Source of the DNA: Anaerolineales bacterium
GTDB lineage: Bacteria > Chloroflexota > Anaerolineae > Anaerolineales > Villigracilaceae
Length of the DNA stretch: 64,000 nt
Reading direction: 5' to 3'
NCBI GenBank assembly: GCA_020634895.1
Contig: JACKAV010000001.1
Location: forward strand, 1 to 64,000
Within the stretch, counting starts at the first letter, position 1. Each line of letters starts with the position of its first letter. Below are positions 56,494 through 64,000 of the stretch, piece after piece. The translations under genes were made by a program, and so were the position numbers. Below the pieces are notes generated by a model. It was not told where the DNA came from. It made no database searches and was given only the letters and a program-made list of their open reading frames with translations.

Positions 56494-57233
56494 TCGCTAA
56501 AGAAGAAAAAGATATTAAAGGCTTGAAGGCTGCCGGTAACGTCTGCGCCCGTGCGCTGAAACTTATGATGGATAGCGCCAAGCCCGGCATGACAACGCTT
56601 GAACTTGACAACATCGGCGAAGACTTTTTGAGCACCGAAGGCGCCCGATCCGCGCCGCGCGCCATGTATAACTTTCCCGGCGGCACATGCATCAGCATCA
56701 CACCCGTTATTGCGCACGGCATTCCCGGTGACCACGTCATCAAGGAAGGCGAGTTGATCAACATCGACGTCTCTGCCGAATTGGGCGGATACTTCGGCGA
56801 TACCGGCGCATCCATGGTGGTTGGAAAGTCCAAGCCTGAATACGACAAACTGCTCGAAGCGACAAAGTCCACGCTGGCAAAAGTGCTGTCCCTGGTTCAG
56901 GCTGGTAAGCCGCTCAATATTATTGGCAAGACCGTGCAGCAGGAAGCTGCCAAACATGGATACAACCCGATCTTCGACCTGACCGGACACGGCATTGGAC
57001 TTCAGCTGCACGAGAAGCCTTCCGCCGTTTATAACTTTCACAAACCCGACGACCGCCGCCTTCTTGAGGAGGGCTTGGTCCTCGCCATTGAGCCTTTTCT
57101 CACCACCGGAAAGGGACACGTCGTCGAAAAGTCTGACGGCTGGTCGCTCAAGACCGTGGACAATACCATTGCGGCGCAGTTCGAACATACGGTGATCATC
57201 ACCAAAGGCGAGCCGATCATCTTGACGGTATGA
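56490..57233 (+). CDS. map: Methionine aminopeptidase
   Basis: 247 aa type I enzyme that removes N-terminal Met from new proteins. The five metal ligands are seen: Asp in LINIDVSAELGGYFGD (two Asp), His in DLTGHGIGLQLHE, Glu in LAIEPFL and Glu in FEHTVII. VIAHGIPG is the substrate-site His. All pieces of the pita-bread fold are present. The gene overlaps the ClbS-like gene by 4 bp, so it is cotranscribed. Confidence 0.95.
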   Translation: MIAKEEKDIKGLKAAGNVCARALKLMMDSAKPGMTTLELDNIGEDFLSTEGARSAPRAMYNFPGGTCISITPVIAHGIPGDHVIKEGELINIDVSAELGGYFGDTGASMVVGKSKPEYDKLLEATKSTLAKVLSLVQAGKPLNIIGKTVQQEAAKHGYNPIFDLTGHGIGLQLHEKPSAVYNFHKPDDRRLLEEGLVLAIEPFLTTGKGHVVEKSDGWSLKTVDNTIAAQFEHTVIITKGEPIILTV

Positions 57234-57249
57234 AATAACGTTTAATTGA

Positions 57250-57352
57250 AAAGAAATTTTCGGACACGGAAAGGACGGATCTCGCAGATATTCACGGAAA
57301 TAATTATTAAATCCGTGTTTGACCGTGTATTCCGTTCAATCCGTGTACAAGG
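57250..57352. repeat. Dispersed repeat, family B, copy 1
   Basis: CGGACACGGA, GACGGAT, ATCCGTGTT, ATTCCGT and AATCCGTGTAC form imperfect complementary arms. The sequence recurs at 60180-60270. It lies between the convergent map and LOG genes and may be a small non-autonomous repeat. No gene lies in it. Confidence 0.6.
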
Positions 57353-57365
57353 ATTTTTTTACCCC

Positions 57366-57947
57366 TTATTCTTCTTTCAGCCAGCGTTTTACCGCATCGC
57401 GTGGATGCTCGTACTTCTTCATCGAGTTCAATAAAATTTCCGGGTCCGCTTCGCAGTAGACAGTGCGGCGGTGTTCCTCGAAAATGAAGCCTTCGGCTAC
57501 GGCGTGGTCCATGGCGGCGAGGAGGGGGATGTAATACTCCTTCACATTGAGCAGCCCGACCGGTTTTTCGTGTGCGCCGGTCTGCGCCCAGGTGATGGTC
57601 TCGAATAATTCATCCCAGGTGCCGAAACCGCCGGGCAGGGCAATGTACCCTTCGGCGAGTTCGTGCATGCGGGCTTTGCGTCCGTGCATGTCGGGAGCCA
57701 CATCCATGCGGGTGAGTCCGGTATGCGCCAGCGCAGGCGTGTTCATGGAAGGGATGATGACGCCGAAAACTTTTCCTCCAACCGATAGCGCCCCGTTCGC
57801 CACCTCTCCCATCAGACCGGTCTTTCCGCCGCCGTAGATAACGCTGATTCCGCTTTGGGCGAGGGTCACGCCCATTTGAAACGCAGCCGCCTTATAGTCC
57901 GCGTGAACCGCGTCTGAAGATCCACAAAATACACAGATCGAATTCAT
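57366..57947 (-). CDS. LOG family phosphoribohydrolase
   Basis: 193 aa. SICVFCGSSDAVHADYKAAA and VIYGGGKTGLMGEVANGAL are the nucleotide-site parts; PGGFGTWDELFETITW is the family signature PGGxGTxxE, here with Asp before Glu. LOG proteins release cytokinin-like bases or hydrolyse AMP. The neighbours do not suggest a plant-hormone role, so nucleotide salvage is more likely. Single gene. Confidence 0.9.
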   Translation of the reverse strand: MNSICVFCGSSDAVHADYKAAAFQMGVTLAQSGISVIYGGGKTGLMGEVANGALSVGGKVFGVIIPSMNTPALAHTGLTRMDVAPDMHGRKARMHELAEGYIALPGGFGTWDELFETITWAQTGAHEKPVGLLNVKEYYIPLLAAMDHAVAEGFIFEEHRRTVYCEADPEILLNSMKKYEHPRDAVKRWLKEE

Positions 57948-58078
57948 AGTCTACTCATCTTTTTTTCATAGAATGGTTTTCAATTCCAACACTGGAAATA
58001 CTTTACCACAGGTTAGAGTAATGTAAACGAGAGGTCTATACGCTTGACCCCTCCCCGTGACGGGATGAAAATATAAAA

Positions 58079-58999
58079 ATGGACTATAAAGATTATTACA
58101 AGATCCTTGGCGTGGAACGGAAAGCCAGCACGGACGAGATCCGTTCGGCGTACCGGAAGCTTGCCATGAAATATCATCCTGACAAGAATCCCGGCGATAA
58201 AAAAGCCGAGGAGAAGTTCAAGGAGATCAACGAAGCCTATCAGGTGTTGAGTGATGACCAGAAACGCTCTCACTATGACAGGCTTGGCAGCGCTTATTCG
58301 AACTTCCGCACCACCGGCGGCAGACCGAACGACTTCCAATGGGATGACTGGTTCCAGCAGGGGCAGGGGGCGGGGCAGCGCGGCAGCGTGGATGATATGT
58401 TCGGCGGGAGCGGCGGTGTTGGCGGCTTTTCGGATTTCTTCCGCACCATTTTTGGCGAAGCCATGCGTTCGCAGGGACGCGGCGGGAATCCATTTGCGCC
58501 GCAGCAATCACCGGGCTATGAACAGCAGGTCGACATTAGTTTCAACGAATCATATGAGGGAACAACCCGTCAACTACAGCGGAACAATGGCAAGAAATTG
58601 ACCGTCCGTATTCCGGCTGGGGTGAAGACAGGCTCCAAGGTGCGAGTGGCAGGCGCAGGTCCAGATGGAAGCGATCTTTATCTGCTGATCAATGTTCAAG
58701 AGGATGAACGCTTTGAGCGTGAAGGCAGCAATCTCACCACGATATCCACAGTGGATGTGTATACGTTGATCCTTGGCGGCGACGCGGATGTGGAAACTCC
58801 TGCGGGCAAGGTCAAGTTGAGTATCCCTGCCGGAACCCAGCCCGACCAAGTCTTCCGCCTTGCGGGGCGCGGCATGCCCTTGATAAAAGACCCCAAATCG
58901 AAGGGCGACTTGTACGTTAAGTTGAAGGTACAAATTCCGAAATACTTGTCGTCCAAGCAACGGGAATTGATCGAAGAAGCGTCCCGAATAAAGTTTTAG
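58079..58999 (+). CDS. cbpA: DnaJ/CbpA-type co-chaperone
   Basis: 306 aa. The J domain (1-70) has YKDYYKILGVERKASTDEIR and the invariant HPD (KYHPDKNPGDKKAEEKF). A Gly-rich linker with GQGAGQRG follows, then two C-terminal beta-sandwich domains (NESYEGTTRQLQRNNGKKLT, VRIPAGVKTGSKVRVAGAG, KLSIPAGTQPDQVFRLAGRG). The zinc finger of DnaJ is absent, so it is the CbpA or type II form that delivers clients to DnaK. It precedes the HtrA-like gene by 20 bp. Confidence 0.93.
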   Translation: MDYKDYYKILGVERKASTDEIRSAYRKLAMKYHPDKNPGDKKAEEKFKEINEAYQVLSDDQKRSHYDRLGSAYSNFRTTGGRPNDFQWDDWFQQGQGAGQRGSVDDMFGGSGGVGGFSDFFRTIFGEAMRSQGRGGNPFAPQQSPGYEQQVDISFNESYEGTTRQLQRNNGKKLTVRIPAGVKTGSKVRVAGAGPDGSDLYLLINVQEDERFEREGSNLTTISTVDVYTLILGGDADVETPAGKVKLSIPAGTQPDQVFRLAGRGMPLIKDPKSKGDLYVKLKVQIPKYLSSKQRELIEEASRIKF

Positions 59000-59019
59000 C
59001 TTTTAGGAGCCAATTTATT

Positions 59020-60174
59020 ATGAAAAGAATGATTATCGGTATTTTGACCCTGGCGTTGGCAATGATGGCTTGCCAGACCCCGTCACTTGCCGTGCAGGGT
59101 AACCAGCAGGGCGACGCGACCAGCCCAAGTACCACGATAGAAACCATCCCCACTGTGCCTGTGTCCAATGTGCAAAATTCCAATCCGGCGGCGGAGCAGG
59201 ACGCGCTAGTGACCTTATATGAAAACGTCAGCCCTGGTGTTGTGGCGATCATTACGAGTTCAGGACAAGGCTCCGGTTTTGTTTACGACAAAGAAGGGCA
59301 TATCATCACCAATTATCATGTAGTCGATGGTTCCAAAACTGTGGAAGTACGTTTTACTTCCGGCTTTATGGTTTATGGTGACGTGCAGGGCATCGATACG
59401 GATTCGGATATTGCCGTGATCAAAGTGGATGCGCCGGCAGAGGAACTTACGCCGCTGCCGCTCGGCGATTCATCCCTGCTCAAAGTTGGTCAGACCGTGG
59501 TAGCCATTGGCAACCCCTTTGGTTTGGCGAGCACCATGACTGTGGGCATTATTTCCGCGCTTGGGCGCACACTCGATTCTGAACATACCACGCCCGATGG
59601 TGGAGCCGTCTTCACTGCTGGCGACATTATCCAGACCGATGCGGCGATCAACCCCGGCAATTCGGGCGGACCGCTCTTCAATATCAACGGGGAAGTCATC
59701 GGCATCAACCGTGCGATCCGCACGACCAGTTTCACGGATACGGGTGAACCGATCAATTCAGGTATCGGTTTCGCAGTTTCCATCAACATCGTGAAGCGGG
59801 TCATCCCTGCGCTGATCGAGGATGGAAAATATGATTACCCGTATCTTGGTCTTTCCTCTGCGAGTACGCTCAGCCTGGATGTAGTCAACGTTCTGGGACT
59901 TAAGCAATACACCGGCGCGTACGTGACCACCGTCGTTCCGGGCGGACCCGCTGAAAAAGCCGGAATCAAAGCTGGAGATACGCCAACGAACTTCCCGACT
60001 CTCATGGCTGGCGGCGATTTGATCATCGCCATCGACGGGCGTGAAGTACGCACCTTCGACGATCTGCTGGCATATCTCATCACCAATAAAAGCCCCGGCG
60101 ACACGGTTGTGCTTCGCGTATTGCGCGGAAGCGATGAAGTGGACATCACCGTCACGTTGGGGAAGCGTCCTTAG
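59020..60174 (+). CDS. HtrA/DegP-like serine protease lipoprotein
   Basis: 384 aa. The signal has lipobox MMAC (Cys near 18), so the protease is anchored outside the membrane. The trypsin-like domain shows the triad His in GHIITNYHVVDGS, Asp in IDTDSDIAVIKVD and Ser in AINPGNSGGPLFN, all present. A PDZ domain lies at the C-terminus (YLGLSSASTLSLDVVN, VVPGGPAEKAGIKAGDT, FDDLLAYLITNKSPGD). It degrades or folds damaged exported proteins. It is probably cotranscribed with the DnaJ-like gene. Confidence 0.93.
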   Translation: MKRMIIGILTLALAMMACQTPSLAVQGNQQGDATSPSTTIETIPTVPVSNVQNSNPAAEQDALVTLYENVSPGVVAIITSSGQGSGFVYDKEGHIITNYHVVDGSKTVEVRFTSGFMVYGDVQGIDTDSDIAVIKVDAPAEELTPLPLGDSSLLKVGQTVVAIGNPFGLASTMTVGIISALGRTLDSEHTTPDGGAVFTAGDIIQTDAAINPGNSGGPLFNINGEVIGINRAIRTTSFTDTGEPINSGIGFAVSINIVKRVIPALIEDGKYDYPYLGLSSASTLSLDVVNVLGLKQYTGAYVTTVVPGGPAEKAGIKAGDTPTNFPTLMAGGDLIIAIDGREVRTFDDLLAYLITNKSPGDTVVLRVLRGSDEVDITVTLGKRP

Positions 60175-60179
60175 AAACC

Positions 60180-60270
60180 GTCTCTTGGACACGGACAGCA
60201 CGGATTTTCACTGGTCTTCATGGAAAAAGCTGTTTTATCCGTATTTTCCGTGAATTCCGTGTACGAAGAT
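60180..60270. repeat. Dispersed repeat, family B, copy 2
   Basis: GGACACGGACAGCACGGAT, CCGTATTTTCCGTG and TTCCGTGTACGAAG match the 57250-57352 repeat in order (GGACACGGAAAGGACGGAT and ATTCCG, CCGTGTAC). It lies just behind the protease gene. A terminator for the convergent gene follows. Confidence 0.6.
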
Positions 60271-60306
60271 GAGGCAATTAGGACTTAAAAAACACTCTTT
60301 TAAATC

Positions 60307-60340
60307 AAAAAACTCCGAGGCTCAAAACCTCGGAGTTTTT
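60307..60340. terminator. Bidirectional terminator
   Basis: AAAAAACTCCGAGG with CCTCGGAGTTTTTT around CTCAAAA, perfect. It lies between the HtrA-like gene (plus) and the sulfite oxidase-like gene (minus). Confidence 0.9.
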
Positions 60341-60342
60341 TA

Positions 60343-60984
60343 TCATCCAAACCGTTCTTCGCGCCAGACATCGGCGCGGTTATGATACCCAGCCTGTTCC
60401 CAGAATCCGCGCTTATCACCAGACATGAATTCGATGGAGCGCAGCCATTTGGCGCCCTTCCAAAAATAGGGAGTCTCCAGGTCTTCGCGCCCGGGGATAA
60501 ATCCCACAATGCCGCGCAGGGGATAGCCGTGATCGGGTGTGATCGGCTCGCCGTTGAAATGCGTAGCCAAAAGGAAGTTATCCTGCAAGACCACTTCCAT
60601 TGGCAGGTTGACCGTAAATCCGTATTCGGCGTGCTGCATCACATGGGTGGCGGTTGGTTTGACTTTGAAGAAACCTTCATCCATCAGCGTCTTTACGGAA
60701 ATGCCTTCCCACTCGGTATCGAACTTGCTCCAGCGAGTGACGCAGTGGATATCCATGTGGAGTTTGGCGCGCGGAAGTTGGTTGAACTCGTCCCAACTCC
60801 AGCGTTTTTCCTCTTCCACTTCGCCCCAAATGCGGAAATCCCATGTGGCGGGATTAAATGCGGGCACAGGTCCGTAATGGAGAACGGGGAATTTCTGGGT
60901 CAATGCCTGACCGGGCGGAAGCCGTCCCTCGGAGCGGACACGGTCCTCTTCCTTGCGGCGGTCAAAACCTTCAAATTGAAACAT
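60343..60984 (-). CDS. Sulfite oxidase-like molybdopterin protein
   Basis: 213 aa with only the molybdenum-cofactor domain, no heme and no dimerisation domain. WDFRIWGEVEEEKRWSWDEF and MDIHCVTRWSKFDTEWEGI (Cys in HCVTRWS, the molybdenum ligand) match the family, as do YGFTVNLPMEVVLQDNFLLA and PLTPDHGYPLR-like ITPDHGYPLRGIV with the phosphate-site Arg. No signal peptide is visible, so it seems cytoplasmic, unlike the periplasmic MsrP. The substrate is unknown. Confidence 0.88.
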   Translation of the reverse strand: MFQFEGFDRRKEEDRVRSEGRLPPGQALTQKFPVLHYGPVPAFNPATWDFRIWGEVEEEKRWSWDEFNQLPRAKLHMDIHCVTRWSKFDTEWEGISVKTLMDEGFFKVKPTATHVMQHAEYGFTVNLPMEVVLQDNFLLATHFNGEPITPDHGYPLRGIVGFIPGREDLETPYFWKGAKWLRSIEFMSGDKRGFWEQAGYHNRADVWREERFG

Positions 60985-61043
60985 GGGTCACCTCGTCATT
61001 AATTATAAAACCGGATATTGAATGGACACATCCGGTCGGCACA

Positions 61044-61202
61044 ATGTTACATGAAAAATATGAACAAATCCTTACAGAAGCCAGAAATGGAAAGTTTACA
61101 GTTTATCTGAAAGATTTCACTACAGAACCAAAACCACTGAGATTTTTTCTCCGTGCTCTCTGTGCCCTCAGTGGTAAAAGTTTTTATCAATTCATCTTTT
61201 AG
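61044..61202 (+). CDS. Short ORF running into a dispersed repeat
   Basis: 52 aa: MLHEKYEQILTEARNGKFTV, then YLKDFTTEPKPL, then a tail coded by the repeat at 61134-61174. The first 30 residues look like coding DNA (codon use and composition), but no clear ribosome site exists and the rest is repeat DNA, so it may be a fragment cut by the repeat. The function is unknown. The whole stretch 60985-61300 has no other gene. Confidence 0.25.
   Translation: MLHEKYEQILTEARNGKFTVYLKDFTTEPKPLRFFLRALCALSGKSFYQFIF
61134..61174. repeat. Dispersed hairpin repeat, family A, reverse copy
   Basis: CCACTGAG (61134-61141) and CTCAGTGG (61167-61174) form a perfect 8-bp stem. In reverse orientation, the sequence matches the left arm and loop of the 12984-13056 repeat (CCACNGAG, GCACAGAG, CACGGAGAAAA). 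Confidence 0.6.
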
Positions 61203-61300
61203 CCACTCGTCAGAAGCCCGGTCAATAGTCCGAATCTCCTAGGAAGCAAATTGCATTACCCGTATAATAAGCTAAATTTCAACAGGTGCAAGGAGAATTC

Positions 61301-63196
61301 ATGAAAAAAGCTACACTTCGTCAGCGGCTGCAATATCGGTTCGACAACTTCATGTCAATGGGGACTCCCGCCCTGTTGATAGGTTTGTTCCTGATTTCTG
61401 CTTTGATCATTTTTGTTGCGGCGGCGCTGGTGAGAATAACGCATACAGCGCCGAACGATGAAGGTGTGCTGCAAATTGCATGGATGGGGTTACTGCGTAC
61501 GCTCGACTCAGGCACAATGGGCGGCGATACGGGCAGCCCGTTCTTCCTCTTTATGATGCTTGTCGTCACATTCGGCGGCGTTTTTGTTGTCAGCGCATTG
61601 ATCGGTATCCTCAATAATGGGTTGGAAGAAAAGCTGGACGAACTCCGCAAGGGTCGTTCACAGGTTTTGGAGAACGACCACACCCTCATCCTCGGCTGGA
61701 CGCCGCAAATATTCACCGTCATTTCCGAACTTGTTACCGCCAACGAAAGCCGCAAGAGCGGCGCAGTCATCGTCATTCTGGCAGACATGGACAAGGTCGC
61801 CATGGAAGATGCGATCAGTGACCGCATCCCCGAAACGAAGAACACCCGCATCATCTGCCGTTCGGGCAGCCCGATGGATATGAACGACCTCGAGATCGTC
61901 AGCCCGCATTCGGCTCGCTCCATCATCGTCCTTTCGGTTGGTGATGAACCCGATACGCATGTCATCAAAGTGGTGCTGGCGATCACCAACAATCCCAACC
62001 GCCGCAGCGAACCGTATCACATCGTCACACAGATCCGCGACCCACAGAACATGGAAGTCTTGAAACTCCTTTCCGATAAGGATGTTGTGCAGCCCATCCT
62101 CACCACAGACCTGATCGCCCGCGTTGTAGCACAAACGTCACGCCAGAGCGGTTTATCGGTTGTGTACACAGAGCTGTTGAATTTCGGCGGCGACGAGATC
62201 TACTTCAAAACCGAACCCAGCCTGAGCGGCAAAACCTACGGCGAGTCGTTATCCGCATATGAGACTTCCACGGTCATGGGAATTCGCCGCGCAGACGGAA
62301 CCATCCTGATGAATCCGGCGATGGAGACCCGCATCGAAGAAGGTGACGCTGTCTTTGCGATTGCCGAAGATGACGACAAGATCGAACTCTCAGGACTCTC
62401 CCGCATCCCGCTGGACGAAAGCCTGATTCAGCATTCTGCAAGCGCATCCAAGCCCAAGCCTGAGCGCGGACTCATCCTCGGCTGGAATCGCTCCGGCTCC
62501 ATCATCGTCCGCGAATTGGACAGTTACGTTGCCAAAGGTTCGGAACTGCTCATCGTCTCCGATGTGTATGACCTTGAACTGCAGATCCAGCGCCATGTGG
62601 GCAAGCTTAAGAATCTGAAACTAAAGGTCATGAAAGGTGATATCCGCGACCGCGCCCTTCTTGATGAGTTGGGCGTGACCGAATATGACCATGTCATTGT
62701 GCTGGCATACAGACAACTCGACGTACAGCACGCGGATGCCATCACTCTCGTCACACTTTTGCATCTGCGTGACATCGCCGAAAAGGACGAAACGCCCTTC
62801 TCCATCATCAGCGAGATGCTCGACCTTCGCAACCGTGAACTCGCCGAAGCCGCCAAAGTGGACGACTTCATCGTCAGCGAACACCTTGTCAGCCTCATGC
62901 TTTCTCAACTTTCAGAAGATGCCGAACTCAGCGACGTCTTTACCGATCTCTTCGACCCCGAAGGTTCAGAGATCTACCTCAAGCCCATCGGGAATTACGT
63001 GAAGATTGGCGAACCCGTCAATTTCTACACTGCGCTCGAAGCCGCTAAACAGCGCGGCGAAACCGCCATCGGCTACCGTATCATGAGCCAAAGCCACGAT
63101 GCAGATAAAGCCTACGGCGTGCGCACCAACCCGAAGAAATCCGAGCCGGTGACCTTCAATCCAGAAGATAAATTGATCGTGATCGCTGAAGAGTAG
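61301..63196 (+). CDS. CASTOR/POLLUX-type ion channel with RCK domains
   Basis: 631 aa from the ATG at 61301 with AAGGAG in front; a GTG at 61286 lies in the ribosome site. Two membrane helices near 25-50 and 88-110 enclose a pore loop with LLRTLDSGTMGGDTGS, the selectivity-filter region of the CASTOR/POLLUX family. Two cytoplasmic RCK-like (TrkA-N) domains follow: LENDHTLILGWTPQIFTVIS and RGLILGWNRSGSIIVREL, each with a nucleotide-binding turn and a regulatory C-subdomain. It may conduct potassium or calcium and be gated by a cytosolic ligand. It is upstream of a terminator. Confidence 0.9.
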   Translation: MKKATLRQRLQYRFDNFMSMGTPALLIGLFLISALIIFVAAALVRITHTAPNDEGVLQIAWMGLLRTLDSGTMGGDTGSPFFLFMMLVVTFGGVFVVSALIGILNNGLEEKLDELRKGRSQVLENDHTLILGWTPQIFTVISELVTANESRKSGAVIVILADMDKVAMEDAISDRIPETKNTRIICRSGSPMDMNDLEIVSPHSARSIIVLSVGDEPDTHVIKVVLAITNNPNRRSEPYHIVTQIRDPQNMEVLKLLSDKDVVQPILTTDLIARVVAQTSRQSGLSVVYTELLNFGGDEIYFKTEPSLSGKTYGESLSAYETSTVMGIRRADGTILMNPAMETRIEEGDAVFAIAEDDDKIELSGLSRIPLDESLIQHSASASKPKPERGLILGWNRSGSIIVRELDSYVAKGSELLIVSDVYDLELQIQRHVGKLKNLKLKVMKGDIRDRALLDELGVTEYDHVIVLAYRQLDVQHADAITLVTLLHLRDIAEKDETPFSIISEMLDLRNRELAEAAKVDDFIVSEHLVSLMLSQLSEDAELSDVFTDLFDPEGSEIYLKPIGNYVKIGEPVNFYTALEAAKQRGETAIGYRIMSQSHDADKAYGVRTNPKKSEPVTFNPEDKLIVIAEE

Positions 63197-63210
63197 AAGT
63201 CTGATAAATA

Positions 63211-63241
63211 AAAAAGCCGCTCACATTGTGAGCGGCTTTTT
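63211..63241. terminator. Bidirectional terminator
   Basis: AAAAAGCCGCTCAC with GTGAGCGGCTTTTT around ATT, perfect. It lies between the channel gene (plus) and the receiver gene (minus). Confidence 0.9.
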
Positions 63242-63250
63242 GCTTATCAA

Positions 63251-63637
63251 TTATTTCTTTTCCGGCGCAGGGACGAATGCTTCCACCCGTGCCCATAGCT
63301 CGCGGATATTGATCGGCTTGGACATATACACGTCACAGCCTGCCGCGAGAGCCTTTTCGGCGTCACCTTTCAAGGCGTTGGCGGTGATGGCAATGATGGG
63401 CACATACGCCAGATTATGCTTGGAACTGCCGCGTAATCGCCGCGCCACTTCATAGCCGTCAATGTCGGGAAGGTTGATGTCCAGCAGGACCAGATCCACT
63501 TCCTTACCTTCCGCCGCTTCAACACCGGCAACTCCCGTAAATGCTTCCAATAATATATATCCGCGCGATTCGAGGGCGCGTTTGACAAGCATCATGTTGT
63601 CCGGATTATCTTCGATGTAAAGGATATTATTTCCCAT
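63251..63637 (-). CDS. Single-domain response regulator (CheY-like)
   Basis: 128 aa receiver domain. The acidic pair lies in ILYIEDNPDNMMLV, the phospho-acceptor Asp in LVLLDINLPDIDGYEV, the Thr/Ser in IIAITANALKGD and the Lys in YMSKPINIREL. There is no output domain, so it acts by protein contacts or as a phosphate relay. The upstream partial gene, 12 bp away, is also a receiver, so both probably belong to a sensor-kinase operon whose start lies outside the window. Confidence 0.93.
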   Translation of the reverse strand: MGNNILYIEDNPDNMMLVKRALESRGYILLEAFTGVAGVEAAEGKEVDLVLLDINLPDIDGYEVARRLRGSSKHNLAYVPIIAITANALKGDAEKALAAGCDVYMSKPINIRELWARVEAFVPAPEKK

Positions 63638-63649
63638 GGTGAAGTCTCC

Positions 63650-64000
63650 TTACTCCTTGCCTTTGTCTTCGATCACACCGATCACTTTGTCGACGAATGT
63701 TCTGGTGGGCAGGGAGCCTTTTTGATACAGCGCTTCGATCTGACCGTTAAGCCGTCCGCGCTCTTCTTCGGTAATGTCCTTTGCGCTGACGACAACCACC
63801 GGAATATCCCTGGTGCGCGGGTCGAGTTTTAACTCTTCGACGAGGGCGAATCCGTCAATGCCCGGCATGGTCAGGTCACTGACGATGAGGTCGGGTAATT
63901 TTTGCCGCGCAACCGAAAGACCTTCCCAGCCGTCCTTGGCATGGTACACGCGGTAGTTCTTTCTGCCTTCCAGAAGTCGGCGGATGAGAAGCGCATCGTC
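63650..64000 (-). CDS. Receiver-domain protein, partial at the window edge
   Basis: The visible 116 C-terminal residues form a receiver domain: DDALLIRRLLEGRKNYRVYH begins with the acidic pair, the phospho-acceptor Asp is in LIVSDLTMPGIDGFALV, the Thr/Ser site in VVVVSAKDITEEE and the Lys position in ALYQKGSLPTRTF. The stop is at 63650. The N-terminus lies past 64000, so this could be a hybrid histidine kinase, a multi-receiver protein or a simple regulator. It is followed by the CheY-like gene on the same strand. Confidence 0.85.
   Translation of the reverse strand, partial: DDALLIRRLLEGRKNYRVYHAKDGWEGLSVARQKLPDLIVSDLTMPGIDGFALVEELKLDPRTRDIPVVVVSAKDITEEERGRLNGQIEALYQKGSLPTRTFVDKVIGVIEDKGKE

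Overview
The window looks like a chromosomal segment of an uncultured member of the Anaerolineae (phylum Chloroflexota). This is inferred from gene content, not from a marker gene. It carries many lipoproteins with Thr/Pro-rich linkers and SH3b or LysM modules, a lipoprotein-anchored cytochrome c fused to a copper nitrite reductase (NirK), a short AMP nucleosidase, two deazaflavin-dependent (DDN-like) proteins, a CASTOR/POLLUX-type channel and several small families common in that group. No rRNA and no CRISPR array were found. There is one tRNA, tRNA-Pro(TGG).

Bases 1 to about 12,300 are accessory DNA. They start with a pentapeptide-repeat gene lying between two diverged copies of a roughly 210-bp structured intergenic block. 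A 35-codon membrane-peptide ORF follows, then a type IIG restriction-modification gene with a DUF5677-like partner. Next is a small integrative element: DUF1508 protein, several small unknown genes, a gene II/X-type rolling-circle initiator, a 650-bp intergenic region dense in inverted repeats, a large serine recombinase, a DUF559 nuclease-like gene with a duplicated C-terminal remnant, and orphan hypotheticals. No capsid, coat or Zot-like morphogenesis gene is visible.

Bases 12.3-24.8 kb hold a P450, a decayed antitoxin/nucleotidyltransferase pair with helically phased operator repeats, AMP nucleosidase, a CDF metal transporter, tandem SH3b lipoproteins, a cytoplasmic alpha-amylase, a YbaK-type deacylase, a CPBP protease and NDH-2.

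Bases 24.9-35 kb are a metal-resistance zone on the minus strand. It contains an arsenic operon (arsR, ArsP-like permease, thioredoxin-like protein, arsC, acr3) and a copper operon (csoR, copZ-like, copA), separated by a UbiA prenyltransferase, RarD, a Ser/Thr kinase and a DUF2203 gene. Divergent from csoR is a nitrogen-oxide module: a cysteine-free Crp/Fnr regulator, a perfect 16-bp palindrome, a DUF1858-like gene and the cytochrome c-NirK fusion.

Bases 37.5-64 kb are mostly housekeeping and envelope genes: MBL hydrolase, GalE, esterase, tRNA-Pro with a duplicated 3' end, glycosyltransferase plus RNase HII, LysM protein, dihydropyrimidinase, SulP permease, two PlsC acyltransferases, PilZ, thiolase, peptidase E-like protein, methionine aminopeptidase, LOG, DnaJ/CbpA, HtrA-like protease, sulfite oxidase-like enzyme, ion channel and two receiver-domain proteins. 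Within this stretch lie a Y1 (IS200-like) transposase flanked by eight short CCCGAAGGG-type palindromes, and a structured leader RNA ending in a terminator ahead of the peptidase gene. These two, with the structured region of the replication element, are the most unusual items in the window.
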